A DNA stretch of 64,000 nt, taken from the NCBI GenBank assembly GCA_965228975.1, contig OZ245851.1, positions 2,976,001-3,040,000 on the forward strand. The letters are read 5' to 3'. The position numbers and the translations under genes are program-made. Positions 52,753-61,167 of this stretch are shown here, piece by piece. The stretch's first letter is position 1. Each line of letters begins with the position of its first letter. Origin of the DNA: JAJFJD01 sp965228975. GTDB lineage: Bacteria; Pseudomonadota; Alphaproteobacteria; UBA8366. Below the pieces are notes generated by a model. That model worked only from the letters and a program-made list of their open reading frames with translations, had not been told where the DNA came from and did no database searches.

Positions 52753-54255
52753 ATGGAAATATTTCAATTCCTGGCTGACGGATTTCTCATCGCGTTCCAG
52801 CCGCTGAACTTCGCGCTGATCATCTTCGGCTGCACGGTCGGACTGTTCATCGGCGCAATGCCGGGTCTGGGTTCCGTAAATGGCGTGGCGATCCTGCTGC
52901 CGATGACCTTCCTGGTTCCCCCCACCTCGGCGATCATCTTTCTCGGCGCGCTGTATTACGGCGCAATGTATGGCGGCGCGATCAGTTCGATCATGCTGGG
53001 CATTCCCGGCGCATCGACCGCCGTGGCGACCACATTCGACGGCCGGCCCCTGGCCCTGCAGGGGAAGGCGGATAGCGCGCTGGTCGCCGCCGCCACCGCG
53101 TCCTTCGTCGGCGGAACGATTTCCGTCGCCCTGTTCACCGCCTTCGCGCCGCCGCTCGCGGAAGCCGCCCTGGCCTTCGGACCGCCGGAAGAATTCGCCC
53201 TGATGATGCTGGCCTTCGCCACCTTCATCGGTCTCGGCGGCGACGACATTCCGAAGACCTTCTTTTCAATCTTCATCGGTCTCGTGCTCAGCGCGGTCGG
53301 CCTCGATATCGTCAGTGGCGACCCAAGGCTGATTTTCTTCGACCTGCCGGGCTTCTATCACGGTATCAACTTCCTGGTCCTCGCCATCGGCATCTACGGC
53401 ATCGGCGAAATGCTGTGGACCATCGAGACCAACAAGGGCGACGTAATCATCAGCCAGGCGAAGATTTCATTTCGTAGGATCATGCGCGCGATCGGCGCGC
53501 TGCGGCACTCGATCCGCACGATGCTGATGGGGTCGTTCCTGGGGTATTTCGTTGGCATCCTGCCGGCCGCCGGTGCGACGCCGGGCTCGCTGATGGCCTA
53601 CGGCGTCGCCAAGACCATTTCGAAAGACCCTGAGTCCTACGGCAAGGGGAACGTCGACGGCGTCGTCGCCCCCGAAGCCGCCAACAACGCGGCGAGCACC
53701 GGATCCATGCTGCCGATGCTGACGCTCGGAATTCCGGGCTCTCCGACCACGGCGATCCTGCTAGGCGGCATGGTCATCTGGGGCCTGGAGCCCGGTCCCA
53801 TGCTGTTCGTGAACAATACGGAGTTCGTGTGGGGCCTGATCGCCAGCCTGTACGCCGCCAACCTGTTCGCCCTGTTGATCAACCTCGCCTTCATCCCGGC
53901 CTTCCTGATGGTCTTGCGGATGCCTTTCACGATCCTGGCGCCGGTCATCTTTATTCTCTGCATCGTCGGCGGCTACGCGCCCACCAAGGACATGCACGAC
54001 GTGTGGCTGATGCTGATCTTCGGCGTCGTCGGTTATCTGATGCGCAAACTCGACTATCCGCTGGCGCCGGCCGTGTTGGCGATCGTCCTGGGCCCGCTGG
54101 CCGAATCCTCGGTCCGCCAATCGCTGATCATGTCGCACGGATCTTTCGGCATCTTCGTCGAACGGCCGATTTCCGCCGTCATTATGGCCATCACCGTGGT
54201 CTTGTTCGTCCTGCCGATCGTCAAGATCATGAAGAATCGGCGCGCGGAACCATGA
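52753..54255 (+). CDS. TTT transporter large membrane subunit (TctA family)
   Basis: A 500-residue permease with about twelve membrane helices. It shows the family's duplicated motifs: IGAMPGLGSVNGVAILLPMT near residue 35, YGGAISSIMLGIPGASTAVAT, and later GILPAAGATPGSLMAYG with MLTLGIPGSPTTAILLGGM. It forms the secondary transport channel, driven by an ion gradient, for the carboxylate delivered by the Bug protein. It ends the transporter operon; the GntR gene follows after 193 bp. Confidence 0.9.
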   Translation: MEIFQFLADGFLIAFQPLNFALIIFGCTVGLFIGAMPGLGSVNGVAILLPMTFLVPPTSAIIFLGALYYGAMYGGAISSIMLGIPGASTAVATTFDGRPLALQGKADSALVAAATASFVGGTISVALFTAFAPPLAEAALAFGPPEEFALMMLAFATFIGLGGDDIPKTFFSIFIGLVLSAVGLDIVSGDPRLIFFDLPGFYHGINFLVLAIGIYGIGEMLWTIETNKGDVIISQAKISFRRIMRAIGALRHSIRTMLMGSFLGYFVGILPAAGATPGSLMAYGVAKTISKDPESYGKGNVDGVVAPEAANNAASTGSMLPMLTLGIPGSPTTAILLGGMVIWGLEPGPMLFVNNTEFVWGLIASLYAANLFALLINLAFIPAFLMVLRMPFTILAPVIFILCIVGGYAPTKDMHDVWLMLIFGVVGYLMRKLDYPLAPAVLAIVLGPLAESSVRQSLIMSHGSFGIFVERPISAVIMAITVVLFVLPIVKIMKNRRAEP

Positions 54256-54345
54256 TGCCGGCGGCGCGGGACAAGAGTGTCGGCGTGTCTGCGTATTTGG
54301 AATGTCGCCTCGCGCAAAGCCGCGACAACAGCCTTGCGCCAGGAT

Positions 54346-54374
54346 CGTATCTGGTATACTAGATACCAGATACG
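54346..54374. promoter_or_regulatory. Perfect 12-bp-arm palindrome: likely operator of the GntR regulator
   Basis: Arms CGTATCTGGTAT (54346-54357) and ATACCAGATACG (54363-54374) are exact inverted copies around ACTAG. FCD-type GntR regulators bind dyads of this form, often with TGGTATAC-like cores. It lies 75 bp before the regulator gene, which suggests autoregulation, and its left arm is repeated before the transporter operon. Confidence 0.78.
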
Positions 54375-54448
54375 AACGCTCATACGTCACCGCCTCGTCC
54401 AAAAGCCCCCTGAGGCGGCGTCGCTGCGCCCATATTCAGTATGAAAAG

Positions 54449-55138
54449 ATGTCTACAGCGAAACTGGTGATCAAGCCCATCGAGGTGAATTTCGTCCTGA
54501 AGGACAAAGTTTACGATGCGTTGAAGCAAGCCATCACCTCGATGAACATTTATGCCGAAACGGAAGATACCCGGCTCGACGAGCGGCAACTTTCCGAAGA
54601 GTTCGGCGTTAGCCGCACCCCGATCCGCGAGGCCATCACGCGGTTGGAACAGGAAGGGTTCGTCAAGGTGTATCCGCGCCGGGGCGCCTTCGTCGTGCGC
54701 AAATCGAAGAAGGAAATCCTGGAGATGATCACCGTCTGGGCCGCGCTGGAAAGCATGGCCGCCCGGCTGATCACGCAGAATGCATCGGACGCGGAGATCG
54801 CGACATTGCGGGATATGTTCGCGACATTCGACAATGACCGCGTCCAAGCGGAAATCGACGAATATTCCGAACACAATATCCAATTCCATCAGGCGATCCT
54901 GAGCATGAGCCAGTGCGAGCTGCTCAACCAGATGGCCGAGAACCTGCTGATCCATATGCGATGGATCCGCATGCGGACGATATCCGAAAACGACCGCGCC
55001 AGCCGGTCGATCATCGACCATATGAACATCATCGAAGCGCTGGAATCGCGGGACGCGAACCTGGCCGAACGCCTGGTGCGCGAACACACGCTCGGCCTTG
55101 CCGCGCATGTGGAACAACACGCGCATTATCTGGACTGA
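54449..55138 (+). CDS. GntR-family transcriptional regulator, FCD subfamily
   Basis: A 229-residue regulator. The winged helix covers about residues 15-80 (LDERQLSEEFGVSRTPIREA, then LEQEGFVKVYPRRGAFV). The C-terminal FCD helical domain has the metal/ligand pattern with histidines in EHNIQFHQAIL and REHTLGLAAHVEQHAH. Such regulators usually bind a carboxylate, which here would be oxalate or a derived acid. I start at ATG 54449; an upstream extension would read through the palindromic operator. It lies between transporter and oxc genes and probably controls both. Confidence 0.86.
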   Translation: MSTAKLVIKPIEVNFVLKDKVYDALKQAITSMNIYAETEDTRLDERQLSEEFGVSRTPIREAITRLEQEGFVKVYPRRGAFVVRKSKKEILEMITVWAALESMAARLITQNASDAEIATLRDMFATFDNDRVQAEIDEYSEHNIQFHQAILSMSQCELLNQMAENLLIHMRWIRMRTISENDRASRSIIDHMNIIEALESRDANLAERLVREHTLGLAAHVEQHAHYLD

Positions 55139-55204
55139 CGTTGACAGATAAGCCCGCCGGCGATCGCCGTGCCCGGGCAAGACGATTCTGAGGGAGGACA
55201 ACAC

Positions 55205-56935
55205 ATGGCGGTTTCCGAGACTGTTCCAGAGGCCCAGCTTACCGACGGGTTCCACCTCGTCATCGACGCGCTGAAGCTGAACGGCATCAACACGATCTAC
55301 AACGTGCCCGGCATTCCGATTACCGATCTTGGGCGCTTCGCCCAGGCGCAGGGAATGCGCGTGATTTCTTTCCGCCACGAGCAGAACGCGGGTCAGGCCG
55401 CCGCCATCGCGGGCTTCCTGACCAAGAAGCCGGGCATCTGCCTGACCGTGTCGGCGCCAGGCTTCCTCAACGGTCTCACGGCGCTCGCCAACGCGACCAC
55501 GAATTGCTTCCCGATGATCCTGATCAGCGGCTCGTCCGAACGCGAGATCGTCGACCTGCAACAGGGCGACTACGAGGAGATGGACCAACTGGCCATCGCC
55601 AAGCCGCTATGCAAGGCGGCCTTCCGGGTGCTGCACGCCGAAGACATCGGTATCGGCATCGCCCGCGCCATCCGCGCCGCCTGTTCGGGCCGGCCGGGCG
55701 GCGTCTATCTCGACCTGCCCGCCAATCTTTTCGGCCAGACCATGGATCACGAGGACGGTCAAAAGTCCCTTGTCGAGGTCGTCGACCCGGCACCGGCGCA
55801 ACCTCCTGCTCCGGACTCCGTAACGCGGGCCCTCGATGTTCTGAAAGGCGCCAAGCGGCCCTTGATCATCCTCGGCAAGGGCGCCGCCTACGCCCAGGCC
55901 GACGAAGCGATTCGCGCCTTTGTCGAAAAGTCCGGCATTCCCTATTTACCCATGAGCATGGCCAAGGGCCTGCTGCCCGACAACCACCCGCAGTCCGCGA
56001 GCGCGGCCCGGTCGTTGGTGCTGAAGGAATCCGACGTCGTGATGCTGATCGGCGCGCGGCTGAACTGGTTGCTGTCGCACGGCAAGGGCAAGGCCTGGGG
56101 CGAGCCCTATTCCAAGACCTTCATCCATGTCGACATCGAGCCGAAGGAAATGGACAGCAATGTAGCCATCACCGCCCCCGTGGTCGGTGACATCGGATCC
56201 TGCGTCTCCGCGATGCTGGAGAAAATGGGCGGGGATTGGACCGCGCCGCCGGCGGACTGGGTCGGAAGCGTGCGGGACAAAGTGCAGACCAACGTCGAAC
56301 GCATGGCCCCGCGGCTGCGCAACAACAACGTCCCGATGGACTTCCACGGCGCGCTCGGCGCCCTGCGCGAGGTCATAAAGGAACAGCCCGACACGATCCT
56401 GGTGAACGAGGGCGCCAACACCCTCGATTTCGCCCGCAGCATCATCGACATCTACAAGCCTCGGAAACGCCTGGATGTGGGCACATGGGGCGTGATGGGG
56501 ATCGGCATGGGCTTCGCCATCGCAGCAGCCGTCGAGACAGGCAAGCCGGTGCTCGCGGTCGAGGGCGACAGCGCTTTCGGCTTCTCCGGCATCGAGATCG
56601 AGACGATCTGCCGGTATAACCTGCCGGTCTGCGTCGTCGTCTTCAACAACAACGGCATTTACCGCGGAACCGACGTTAATCCGTCCGGTGGTTCGGACGC
56701 GGCGACGACGGTGTTCGTCAAGGACTCCCGCTACGACAAAATGATGGAAGCCTTCGGCGGCGACGGCGTCTACGCGACGACGCCGGACGAGCTGCGGCAG
56801 GCGGTCGAGAAGGCGCTGGCCTCAGGCCGCCCGACGCTGGTCAACGCGGTGATCGACGAGAAAGCCGGGACCGAGAGCGGCCGCATTGGCAACCTTAATC
56901 CGACGAGTGTCGTCGCCCAGCAGCAAAAGAAGTGA
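55205..56935 (+). CDS. oxc: Oxalyl-CoA decarboxylase
   Basis: A 576-residue thiamine-diphosphate enzyme that turns oxalyl-CoA into formyl-CoA and CO2. The N-terminal ThDP glutamate is in SFRHEQNAGQAAAIAG. Oxc-like text includes NVPGIPITDLGRFAQAQGMR and GSSEREIVDLQQGDYEEMDQ. The C-terminal ThDP/Mg site reads GDSAFGFSGIEIETICRYNL and then NNNGIYRGTD. Length equals that of known Oxc. ATG 55205 follows GAGGGAGG. It is the first gene after the regulator; frc follows at 44 bp. Confidence 0.95.
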   Translation: MAVSETVPEAQLTDGFHLVIDALKLNGINTIYNVPGIPITDLGRFAQAQGMRVISFRHEQNAGQAAAIAGFLTKKPGICLTVSAPGFLNGLTALANATTNCFPMILISGSSEREIVDLQQGDYEEMDQLAIAKPLCKAAFRVLHAEDIGIGIARAIRAACSGRPGGVYLDLPANLFGQTMDHEDGQKSLVEVVDPAPAQPPAPDSVTRALDVLKGAKRPLIILGKGAAYAQADEAIRAFVEKSGIPYLPMSMAKGLLPDNHPQSASAARSLVLKESDVVMLIGARLNWLLSHGKGKAWGEPYSKTFIHVDIEPKEMDSNVAITAPVVGDIGSCVSAMLEKMGGDWTAPPADWVGSVRDKVQTNVERMAPRLRNNNVPMDFHGALGALREVIKEQPDTILVNEGANTLDFARSIIDIYKPRKRLDVGTWGVMGIGMGFAIAAAVETGKPVLAVEGDSAFGFSGIEIETICRYNLPVCVVVFNNNGIYRGTDVNPSGGSDAATTVFVKDSRYDKMMEAFGGDGVYATTPDELRQAVEKALASGRPTLVNAVIDEKAGTESGRIGNLNPTSVVAQQQKK

Positions 56936-56979
56936 TTCTAACCCTCCGCGTTAAACGCAAGGCACGATAGGAGCTCGCC

Positions 56980-58254
56980 ATGGAAGCGCTCAAAGGCGTC
57001 AAAATCTTGGACTTCACCCATGTGCAGTCCGGCCCGACCTGCACCCAACTACTCGCCTGGTTTGGCGCGGACGTGATCAAGGTAGAACGGCCGGGCGTCG
57101 GCGATGCGACCCGGAAGCAACTCGTCGACGTGCCGGGTGCCGACTCGCTCTACTTCACGATGCTGAACCACAACAAGCGGTCCATCGAGCTGAACACAAA
57201 GAACGAGACCGGCAAGGAGGTTCTCGAACGGTTGATCAAGACCTGCGACGTCATGGTCGAGAATTTCGCGCCGGGCGCGCTCGATCGCATGGGCTTCGGT
57301 TGGGAGCGGGTTCAGGAACTGAATCCGCGCATGATCATGGCATCGGTAAAAGGGTTCGGCCCCGGCCCATACGAGGACTGCAAGGTCTACGAGAACGTGG
57401 CGCAGTGTACCGGCGGCGCGGCCTCGACGACGGGCTTCCTCGACGGTCCGCCGACGGTTACCGGTGCGCAGATCGGCGACAGCGGCACCGGCCTGCACCT
57501 AGCGTTGGGCATCGTCACCGCCTTGTTCCAGCGTGAACATAGCGGCCGCGGCCAACGGGTCCTCGCCGCGATGCAGGACGGCGTGCTGAACCTGTGCCGG
57601 GTCAAGTTGCGCGATCAACAGCGTCTCGAACGCGGACCGCTTACCGAATACAGCCAGTATGGCCAAGGCATCCCCTTCGGTGACACGACGCCGCGCGCCG
57701 GCAACGATTCCGGCGGCGGCCAACCGGGATGGATTCTCAAATGCAAAGGCTGGGAGACCGACCCCAACGCCTATGTCTACTTCATCACCCAGGCGGCGGT
57801 CTGGGGCAACATCTGCGATCTGATCGGCCAGCCGGACTGGAAGGACGATCCGGCCTATGCCAAGCCCGACGCCCGTCTCGACAAGATTCCGCAAATCTTC
57901 GACCGTATCGAAGAGTGGACCAAGACCAAGACCAAACGCGAGGTCATGGACGCCTGCAACCCCCTCGACATTCCCTGCGGGCCGATCCTGTCGATGAAGG
58001 AATTGTCGCAGGAACCGTCGCTGCGCGAGACCGGCACCATCGTCGAGGTCGACCATCCGGAACGCGGCCCATACCTCACCGTCGGTTGCCCGGTGAAGCT
58101 GTCCGACAGCCCGGCCGAGGTGAAGCGGTCTCCGCTGCTCGGCGAGCATACGCTGGAAATCCTGCGCGACGTGCTCGGCTACGCCGGCGACGATTTGGAT
58201 CAGGTCGTCGAGTCCGGCGCGGTCGGCGAAGTCGCCACTGTGGCCGGCGACTGA
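56980..58254 (+). CDS. frc: Formyl-CoA:oxalate CoA-transferase
   Basis: A 424-residue class III CoA-transferase of formyl-CoA transferase type. It makes oxalyl-CoA from oxalate, with formyl-CoA (or succinyl-CoA in some relatives) as donor. The catalytic Asp is D167 in AQIGDSGTGLHLALG. The mobile glycine loop is seen as NDSGGGQPGW, and the start LKGVKILDFTHVQSGPTCTQ is typical. Ribosome binding site ATAGGAG. Together with oxc it forms the catalytic core of oxalate degradation. Confidence 0.95.
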   Translation: MEALKGVKILDFTHVQSGPTCTQLLAWFGADVIKVERPGVGDATRKQLVDVPGADSLYFTMLNHNKRSIELNTKNETGKEVLERLIKTCDVMVENFAPGALDRMGFGWERVQELNPRMIMASVKGFGPGPYEDCKVYENVAQCTGGAASTTGFLDGPPTVTGAQIGDSGTGLHLALGIVTALFQREHSGRGQRVLAAMQDGVLNLCRVKLRDQQRLERGPLTEYSQYGQGIPFGDTTPRAGNDSGGGQPGWILKCKGWETDPNAYVYFITQAAVWGNICDLIGQPDWKDDPAYAKPDARLDKIPQIFDRIEEWTKTKTKREVMDACNPLDIPCGPILSMKELSQEPSLRETGTIVEVDHPERGPYLTVGCPVKLSDSPAEVKRSPLLGEHTLEILRDVLGYAGDDLDQVVESGAVGEVATVAGD

Positions 58255-58298
58255 TCCGCCAAGACTTAAGGAACCGACGCAAGACCGAATAAATCCCG

Positions 58299-58354
58299 AA
58301 CGCCGCGCTCCTTTCTCGCGCCCTCATGGGCCGATCCGGACGCGCGGCGTTTTC
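58299..58354 (+). terminator. Long hairpin with T-rich tail between frc and the ligase gene
   Basis: AACGCCGCGC (58299-58308) pairs perfectly with GCGCGGCGTT (58342-58351), followed by a TTTTCTTTT run. The 33-base loop can fold internally. It may be a full or partial terminator that sets the ligase below frc. No separate promoter is obvious in the remaining 30 bp before the ligase gene. Confidence 0.6.
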
Positions 58355-58387
58355 TTTTCCGAATTTCACACCTCAGGGAGGAGGCAT

Positions 58388-60523
58388 ATGGCAGTTAACA
58401 AGAAAGCGGTTCGCACCGTGCTCGACAAGGCGATCAAGGCGGGCCGGTCGGCCCTCTCTGCCGCCGAATGCAAGAAAATCTGTTCGGCCTACGACATCCC
58501 GCTGCCGCGCGACGGCATGGCGGCGTCGGCCGACAAGGCCGCGGCCCTGGCCAAGCGGCTCGGGTTCCCGGTGGTCATGAAAATCGTCTCCGAGGACATC
58601 CTACACAAGACCGACGCCGGCGGCGTGGTGGTCGGCGTGGACAGCGCCAGCGCCGCCAGGAAGGCCTATACCGAGATCGTCAAGAACGCGCGCAAGTACA
58701 ACAAGAACGCCCGGATCGACGGCGTGCAGGTGCAAAAGATGCTGCCGTCCGACGGCGCGCAGGAAGTCCTCATCGGCGCGGTCACCGACCCGAGCTTCGG
58801 CAAGCTCGTCGCCTTCGGTCTCGGCGGCATTCTGGTCGAAGTGATGAAAGACATCACCTTCCGCCTCGCCCCGGCGAGCCGCAGCGACGCGCTGTCCATG
58901 CTCGACGGCATCGATGGCGCCGAGGTGCTGAAGGGCGTGCGCGGGTCCGACCCGGTCGACCGCAAGGCCCTGGCGGTGTTGATCCAGAACGTCTCGAAGC
59001 TGGTTGCCGATTTCCCGGAGATCACGGAACTCGACCTCAACCCGGTCTTCGCCCGCAAGAAGGGCGCGACCGCCGTCGACGTTCGCATCCTGATCGACCT
59101 GAAACCGCAGGAAGCGCCCTACCGCCCGTCGCAGAAGGACATCCTGACCGCGATGAAGCGGATCATGAATCCGAAATCGGTCGCTGTGATCGGCGCGTCG
59201 TCGGAAGACGGCAAGATCGGGAATTCGGTGATGAAGAACCTGATCAACGGCGGCTACAAGGGCGACATCTATCCGATCAATCCGAAGTCGGCCAAGGTGC
59301 TCGGCTACAAATGCTACAAGAGCGTCAAGGACATCCCCGGCAGGGTCGATGTCGCCGTCTTCGCCATCCCCGCCCCCTTCGTGACCGGCGCGTTGGAAGA
59401 GGTCGGCCAGAAGAAGATTCCCGGCGCGGTGATGATCCCGTCGGGCTTCGCCGAGACCGGCGAAGTGGAACTCCAGGACCAGATGCTGGCGGTCGCGCGG
59501 AAATACAACGTCCGCGTCATGGGCCCGAACATCTACGGCTTCTACTACACGCCGCAGAATCTCTGCGCCACCTTCTGCACGCCCTACGACGTGAAGGGCA
59601 AGGTCGCGCTATCGTCGCAGAGCGGCGGCGTCGGCATGTCGATCATCGGCTTCAGCCGGTCCACCAAGATGGGCGTTTCGGCCATCGTCGGCCTCGGCAA
59701 CAAGTCGGACCTGGACGAGGACGACCTGCTCACCTATTTCGAGCAGGACAAGAACACCCAGGTCATGGCGATGCATCTGGAAGACCTGAAGGACGGCCGT
59801 TCCTTCGCCGAGGTCGCGAAACGCGTGTCGAAGACCAAGCCGGTCATCGTCTTGAAGGCCGGTCGTACGTCGATGGGCGCGCGGGCCGCCGCGTCGCATA
59901 CCGGCGCATTGGCGGGCAACGACAAGATCTATGACGACGTGCTCAAGCAGTCGGGCGTGATCCGGGCGCAGACGCTGAACGACATGCTGCAATTCGCGCG
60001 CGGCATCCCGAAGCTGCCGACACCGAAGGGCGAGAATGTCGTGATCATCACCGGGGCCGGCGGCTCCGGCGTGCTGTTGTCGGACGCCTGCGTCGACAAT
60101 GGGTTGAAGCTGATGCGGATGCCGAAGGACCTGGACGCCGCTTTCCGCGAGTTCATCCCGCCCTTCGGCGCGGCCGGCAATCCGGTCGACATCACCGGCG
60201 GCGAGCCGCCGCAGACCTACGCCAACACGATCAAACTGGGCTTGGAGGACGAGCGCATCCACGCGCTGATCCTGGGCTACTGGCACACGATCGTGACGCC
60301 GCCGATGGTCTTCGCGAAACTGACCGCCGAAGTCGTCCAGGCCGCCCGCAAGAAGGGCATCGACAAGCCGGTCGTCGCCTCGCTCGTGGGCGACGTGGAG
60401 GTCGAGGAAGCGTCGGAATACCTCTACGAACGCGACATCGTCGCCTATCCCTACACGACCGAACTCCCGGTCAACGTGCTCGGCGCGAAGTATCGCTGGG
60501 CGCGCTCGGCGGGGCTGCTGTAA
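58388..60523 (+). CDS. ADP-forming acyl-CoA ligase, fused with ATP-grasp domain first
   Basis: A 711-residue NDP-forming acyl-CoA synthetase of the acetate-CoA ligase family. An ATP-grasp (beta-like) domain is N-terminal, about residues 5-235 (VVMKIVSEDILHKTDAGGVV; VAFGLGGILVEVMKDITFRL). The CoA-binding domain begins near residue 255 (MNPKSVAVIGASSEDGKIGN). The phosphohistidine is H504 in AAASHTGALAG. Most single-chain relatives run alpha then beta; here the order is reversed. It interconverts an acyl-CoA plus ADP and phosphate with the acid plus ATP. In the oxc/frc context it may recover ATP from formyl-CoA or activate oxalate; this is inference. Confidence 0.85.
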   Translation: MAVNKKAVRTVLDKAIKAGRSALSAAECKKICSAYDIPLPRDGMAASADKAAALAKRLGFPVVMKIVSEDILHKTDAGGVVVGVDSASAARKAYTEIVKNARKYNKNARIDGVQVQKMLPSDGAQEVLIGAVTDPSFGKLVAFGLGGILVEVMKDITFRLAPASRSDALSMLDGIDGAEVLKGVRGSDPVDRKALAVLIQNVSKLVADFPEITELDLNPVFARKKGATAVDVRILIDLKPQEAPYRPSQKDILTAMKRIMNPKSVAVIGASSEDGKIGNSVMKNLINGGYKGDIYPINPKSAKVLGYKCYKSVKDIPGRVDVAVFAIPAPFVTGALEEVGQKKIPGAVMIPSGFAETGEVELQDQMLAVARKYNVRVMGPNIYGFYYTPQNLCATFCTPYDVKGKVALSSQSGGVGMSIIGFSRSTKMGVSAIVGLGNKSDLDEDDLLTYFEQDKNTQVMAMHLEDLKDGRSFAEVAKRVSKTKPVIVLKAGRTSMGARAAASHTGALAGNDKIYDDVLKQSGVIRAQTLNDMLQFARGIPKLPTPKGENVVIITGAGGSGVLLSDACVDNGLKLMRMPKDLDAAFREFIPPFGAAGNPVDITGGEPPQTYANTIKLGLEDERIHALILGYWHTIVTPPMVFAKLTAEVVQAARKKGIDKPVVASLVGDVEVEEASEYLYERDIVAYPYTTELPVNVLGAKYRWARSAGLL

Positions 60524-60552
60524 CCGACGGCCTTCTCTCCGGCGAAAGAAGA

Positions 60553-60580
60553 ACGGGGGCTGCCGATCGGCAGCCCCCGT
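60553..60580. terminator. Strong GC-rich hairpin after the ligase gene
   Basis: A 12-bp perfect stem ACGGGGGCTGCC/GGCAGCCCCCGT around GATC. It lies 30 bp after the ligase stop and 27 bp before the convergent peroxiredoxin stop. The U-tract is poor, so termination may be partly structural. Confidence 0.72.
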
Positions 60581-60606
60581 TGTCGTGTGGCCAATAGTCC
60601 GTTGCC

Positions 60607-61059
60607 TCAGGTCAACTTATCCAGGTCGGCCAACACTTGATCCGGATGCTCCGGCGGCTTGACGGTGTTGTAGGCCGCGAGGACCTTCCCGTCCGCGCCG
60701 ATCAGCACCGATTTCCGCGGCGACTTCTCGGCGCCCGGTTCGGTGACGCCGTAGGCCGTGGACATCGATCCGTCCAGGTCGCTCAGCAGATCGTAAGGAA
60801 AATCGAACTTCTGCTGAAACTTCTTGTTCGCATCGATCGGGTCGAAACTGACGCCGATGATGACGGCGTTGCGGTCGTTGAAATCTTGGATTCGATCACG
60901 GAACCCCTTGCCTTCGACCGTTCACCCGGGTGTATCGGCTTTCGGATACCACCAGAGAAGAACATTCTTCCCGGCGTATTGCGCGAGATCGACCGACGTT
61001 CCGTCCTGATTCGACAGGCTGAACCCCGGCGCGGCCGCGCCAACGTCGATGAGTGCCAT
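60607..61059 (-). CDS. Selenocysteine-containing peroxiredoxin (BCP/AhpC-TSA type), in-frame TGA at the catalytic position
   Basis: A 150-residue peroxiredoxin read from ATG 61059 (AAAGGAG just upstream) to TGA 60607. Codon 46, TGA at 60922-60924, replaces the peroxidatic cysteine: the text reads YPKADTPG-TGA-TVEGKGFRD, where relatives have Cys. The other catalytic residues of PxxxTxxC are intact (Pro39, Thr43), as is Arg115 in SPRKSVLIG. The frame on both sides of the TGA is normal peroxiredoxin. The protein has no cysteine at all. A hairpin sits 16-34 bases after the TGA. The best reading is selenocysteine insertion, as known for bacterial peroxiredoxins. A nonsense mutation or sequencing error is the alternative. 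It would reduce peroxides in the cytoplasm. Confidence 0.82.
60888..60906 (-). promoter_or_regulatory. Candidate bacterial SECIS hairpin of the peroxiredoxin
   Basis: On the minus strand GGGTTC pairs with GAATCC (6 bp, one G-U) around the 7-base loop CGTGATC. The loop lies 22-28 bases after the TGA and has G among its first two bases, as expected for bacterial SECIS elements that bind SelB. A competing fold of bases 2-29 after the TGA is also possible. Confidence 0.55.
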
Positions 61060-61167
61060 AACGCTCCTTTAGGGTCTTAAACGTTGCGGATAAGTCGACA
61101 GTATATCACCTCGTCAGATGCGCACCATGCGCTGTGCGCCGTTGTCGGTGACATTTTCGAGTTGGAC

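Noticed and set aside
60785..61080. Treating the two halves of the peroxiredoxin as a decayed pseudogene.
   Set aside because: Apart from the one TGA at the catalytic codon, the gene has an intact start, ribosome binding site, frame and conserved residues, which fits selenocysteine better; it stays the alternative to exclude.
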